Assembly (NCBI GenBank): GCA_036873755.1
Contig: JAVTVY010020546.1
Location: 17,063-81,062 of the forward strand
Length of the DNA stretch: 64,000 nt
Direction: 5' to 3'
From: Hanleya hanleyi
Lineage: Eukaryota > Mollusca > Polyplacophora > Lepidopleurida > Hanleyidae
How positions within the stretch are numbered: the first letter of the stretch is position 1; each line of letters opens with the position of its first letter. Made by a program: the position numbers and the translations under genes. This document shows positions 61,471 to 64,000 of this stretch, one piece after another. Below the pieces are notes generated by a model. That model made no database searches and had not been told where the DNA came from. It was given only the letters and a program-made list of their open reading frames with translations.

Positions 61471-62195
61471 ACTAGAGGTTCCGCTTTGACCCTTGAGTTG
61501 CCGCTCCGGCATGAAGCCTATGCTGGTTGTTTTTTTTAAGCAAAAACATACGTCTCCCCCAACCTCCCACCTTGCCTTGAGTGGGCACATAATTTAAGGG
61601 AAAGCGCTATAAACTGAATGTAGCAATAAGTATCCTAAACAAAGCTGCGCATGCATCTAAAAATATTAATTACAAAGAGGCAATTTTCATTGTTGCAGTA
61701 ACCCAGTGAGGAGTCGGGATTTATATAGCAATGAGTGGATTGCCGACATCTACAGCGTTCAACCAATGTGAAATACATGTAATTGTGAAGCATCAACTAT
61801 TTCGAAACTGATCACATTATAGGAAAGATGCAAAACATACAACAGCCACACCTATAGTATACATGCTGTACCGTATAGAAGTTTCATGCATCTGCCTTCA
61901 GTAGCTTCCAAGATATGGAATGAACAAAAATTGGACAGACAGATAAGCACATTTTGCATGGACCCACGCAAGCACTAGCTCCCAACAAAACCTAATTAGA
62001 TCATAAGGCCATTTCAATGAAGCTTCCATCCAAGTTTGGTGAAATTTCATCCAGTAATTCTCCACATATCTTGTAGACAAGAGTAGTCCTGTACATACAT
62101 GTAACAAAGCTGGACATCAGAAACAGATGGATGCACGCAAACAAACCAAAACCTAATCACATGAGGAGGCCATCACGATAAAGCTGCCATCCAAG
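61471..62195 (+). mobile_element. Helitron-like element, truncated second copy
   Basis: It starts AACTAGAGGTTCCGCTTTGA, the reverse complement of the right end of the 12,130-14,296 element, and follows that element for about 700 bp through the unique segment ('cttgccttgagtgggcacat', 'gaggagtcgggatttatata') and into two tandem units ('tccaagtttggtgaaatttc'). It stops near 62,195 without the terminal hairpin. Between the start of exon a's upstream intron (61,006) and 61,470 I see no feature. Confidence 0.68.
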
Positions 62196-62215
62196 TTCGG
62201 GGAAACCCGTAGCTC

Positions 62216-62340
62216 AAATCTCCGCATTCACACGGATCTACACGGAATTTACACGGAACAACACGGAACTGCAAAATTTCCGTGTAAGCTGAATATATCC
62301 ACACGGAGATTTCTCCGTGTTGACACGGAAGGACACTGAG
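62216..62340. repeat. Cluster of ACACGGA motifs
   Basis: Eight copies of ACACGGA or TCCGTGT lie within about 115 bp in both orientations, spaced 8-25 bp apart, with 'aaatctccg' and 'ggagattt' palindromic arms at the outside. It directly follows the truncated Helitron-like copy. Function is unknown. Confidence 0.6.
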
Positions 62341-63499
62341 TTTGTGGACTTTGATTATTTTTGACATGGATTGGACTTAGATTATTTTTCAATAATAGGA
62401 TATACATTTACACAGGTCCAGGCCATATTGGACATAGCAATGTAAGATAATGTATTACATATAAGAGAGCACAATTTCAATGGCATCAAATACAGCGTTC
62501 CGCAATAGAACCAAATGCACTACATGTAAATGACATAAACAAATGAAAGTTCAATTAAGTTCTGTTTTAATTCAACTCTCAAGAATAGACATATTATACA
62601 AGTCAAAATCTTATGAACAAATGTTATCTTATAGTTTCTCAAGCAGAACCTCACCAAACTAACATGAACCGTAATCAGCACTTATCATTTTCACTACCGG
62701 TACGCTCGTTTCTCACTACTGTTATACTTTTGTTCTCATTAGTTCATTAATACTTTAAGGATTATCCTTTGAAAAAATATTACCTTACCTTTCTTTGGAG
62801 TAAAAAAAAAAAATAAAATAACTCAGTGATTTATTTTTTTGTTTATTTATTTATTTTTGGAAAGGCAAACTCTAAATAAATGAAATTAATAAAATTATTA
62901 CACCAGACCTCTATCACATGGCTTTTGCAAAAGAAACAAAGTCCTTAAATTGGAATAAGTTAAAGGAAACAAAACTATCCACAGTTTCTAACATGGGACG
63001 GATATTCGGCATGTTGTTGTTGTTGTATTCAACATTTGGATTTCCATTCAAAGTCGCAGGAGTTATAGAGTCTTGTGAAATTAGCAGCAGTTTTAAACAT
63101 TGATGTAGCCCAAGTATTCAAATATTTCTTTCTTCTGGGTCTTTGCTTCGCAGTGATACTCTTTAGACAACATAGACTTGATCAGTTTAGTAACTGAGTT
63201 CACGCAGAGATGAATCCACGAAACTGAACCCTAGCAAAGGCCAGATGAATTGCCGATTTGCAAAAAAATCGGAATCGAAACTGCAAAAATCCGGAAGCGG
63301 ACTCGAAAATTAGAAGTATCGTGACAAGTTTAATTAAGACTAATTACTGTCCTTACAAACGACAAGAATTATTTTATTCTTCAAACAGTTCAGTATTCTA
63401 AGTGAGAATTGATAGTATTCTCATGAAAGAAAAATAATTGATCCGGAGATCCGATTTTAGGTTGAAGTCCGAGTTTTTATACATACACTTCTCGAGCCG
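62341..63499. other. Upstream region, no supported exon
   Basis: I looked for the GOLIM4 anchor exon on the minus strand here and did not find one. A plus-strand frame (from ATG at 62,992) encodes MGRIFGMLLLLYSTFGFPFK and stops soon after; it is on the wrong strand for this gene and too short to call. Confidence 0.35.
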
Positions 63500-63870
63500 T
63501 TTATTTTTGGCGCGTAGCATTGAGAGGTCGCGGAGAGAGAGAGAGCAGACGCTAATTACAAAACAACTAAAATGATATATTCAATGATTTATTCTTTGGA
63601 ATGTGGAGTGGTACTTAGAAGAGTGAAATCTATTTGTGTGGGAGTAAAATCTTGCAGCTATCTGAACAGCAGCCGTCATTAACAACAACATGATTCGTCG
63701 GTCGGTACATCCGGAACAGACACAACAACAACAGACACTACCATGCTGTACCGTGAATAGTTATCCGCCTGAGTGATGATACTGAATGAATTTCCCTGCT
63801 CCACGTGATCTCGTGCTGCAAGAATAGCGCCAAATTTCGCTGTTTCAAAAGTTATTGGCGGGTGTTCGTT
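63500..63870. promoter_or_regulatory. Possible promoter-like cluster
   Basis: E2F-like TTTTTGGCGCG (63,504-63,514) and GCGCCAAA (63,827-63,834), an E-box CACGTG (63,802-63,807) and ATTGG (inverted CCAAT, 63,854-63,858) lie together in a locally CpG-richer patch with a (GA)n run near 63,533. It could belong to the start of the minus-strand gene or of a divergent one. No transcript start is visible. Confidence 0.25.
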
Positions 63871-64000
63871 GTACTTCTGTCCAGTTCTGGTTCAACCAGT
63901 ATGTCGTAAATGGATGCTTTTAATTATACACTTGGTAGTCTGGCAAACGTTTGGGCAACACTCTTACTGCCATGTGATGATGACGTGTGAATCATGTGTC

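Noticed and set aside
62992..63103. Short plus-strand frame MGRIFGMLLLLYSTFGFPFK as the missing membrane-anchor exon
   Set aside because: It is on the opposite strand to the GOLIM4-like gene and stops after 36 residues with no suitable donor.
63098..63190. Minus-strand frame containing KEYHCEAKTQKKEIFEYLGY as an upstream exon
   Set aside because: It stops within 27 codons, has no donor in the phase required by exon a and no membrane segment.

Overview
The window looks like about 64 kb of AT-rich, intron-dominated DNA from a lophotrochozoan invertebrate, most likely a mollusc and perhaps a bivalve. The evidence is tandem ~160-bp modules of the bivalve pearl/BIV160 type (with 'gggccataactct' and 'aagatggccgcc' phrases and GACGGACGG-rich tails), tRNA-derived SINE heads, frequent ACATGTA runs, and a gene whose exons are separated by kilobases of repeats. 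No species can be named from the sequence alone.

One gene can be supported. On the minus strand, at least 17 coding exons between 61,005 and 8,787 join in compatible phase with recognisable GT/AG borders. They encode a coiled-coil protein that continues into a Gln-rich stretch and then a very acidic Asp/Glu/Gln-rich tail. This is the layout of the lumenal part of Golgi integral membrane protein 4 (GOLIM4/GPP130), and I call it GOLIM4-like. The exon with the start codon, cytoplasmic tail and membrane anchor was not found and probably lies beyond 64,000. The coiled coil includes five 63-nt, phase 0-0 exons of exactly 21 codons (three heptads). The acidic region has two possible C-termini: a 672-nt exon with its own stop (36,230-36,901), or four smaller exons ending at 8,787 after a 21.6-kb last intron.

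Layout from left to right: 1-8,474 is 3' flank with two pearl-type arrays, a third ~158-bp tandem array and several MITEs. 8,475-8,899 is the predicted 3' UTR (G-quadruplex potential, AATAAA) and last exon. 8,900-30,472 is the giant last intron; it holds a mariner-like MITE split by a Helitron-like element, a piggyBac-like MITE nested in a SINE-like element, a 29-bp minisatellite, a ~1.5-kb TIR element and a 3.8-kb, 63/64-bp satellite ending about 20 nt from a splice donor. 30,473-41,724 carries the acidic, PQ-motif and Gln-rich exons among repeats. 41,725-55,829 carries the five cassette exons, with an ACGCGT-rich transposon and hAT-like relics in the introns. 57,783-61,005 carries the more N-terminal coiled-coil exons. 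61,006-64,000 has a second, truncated Helitron-like copy, an ACACGGA cluster and, near the end, a weak promoter-like cluster.

Most of the remaining open frames are short and lack codon structure, splice context or family resemblance. They are treated as noncoding or repeat-derived. All identifications come from reading the sequence, with no database search.
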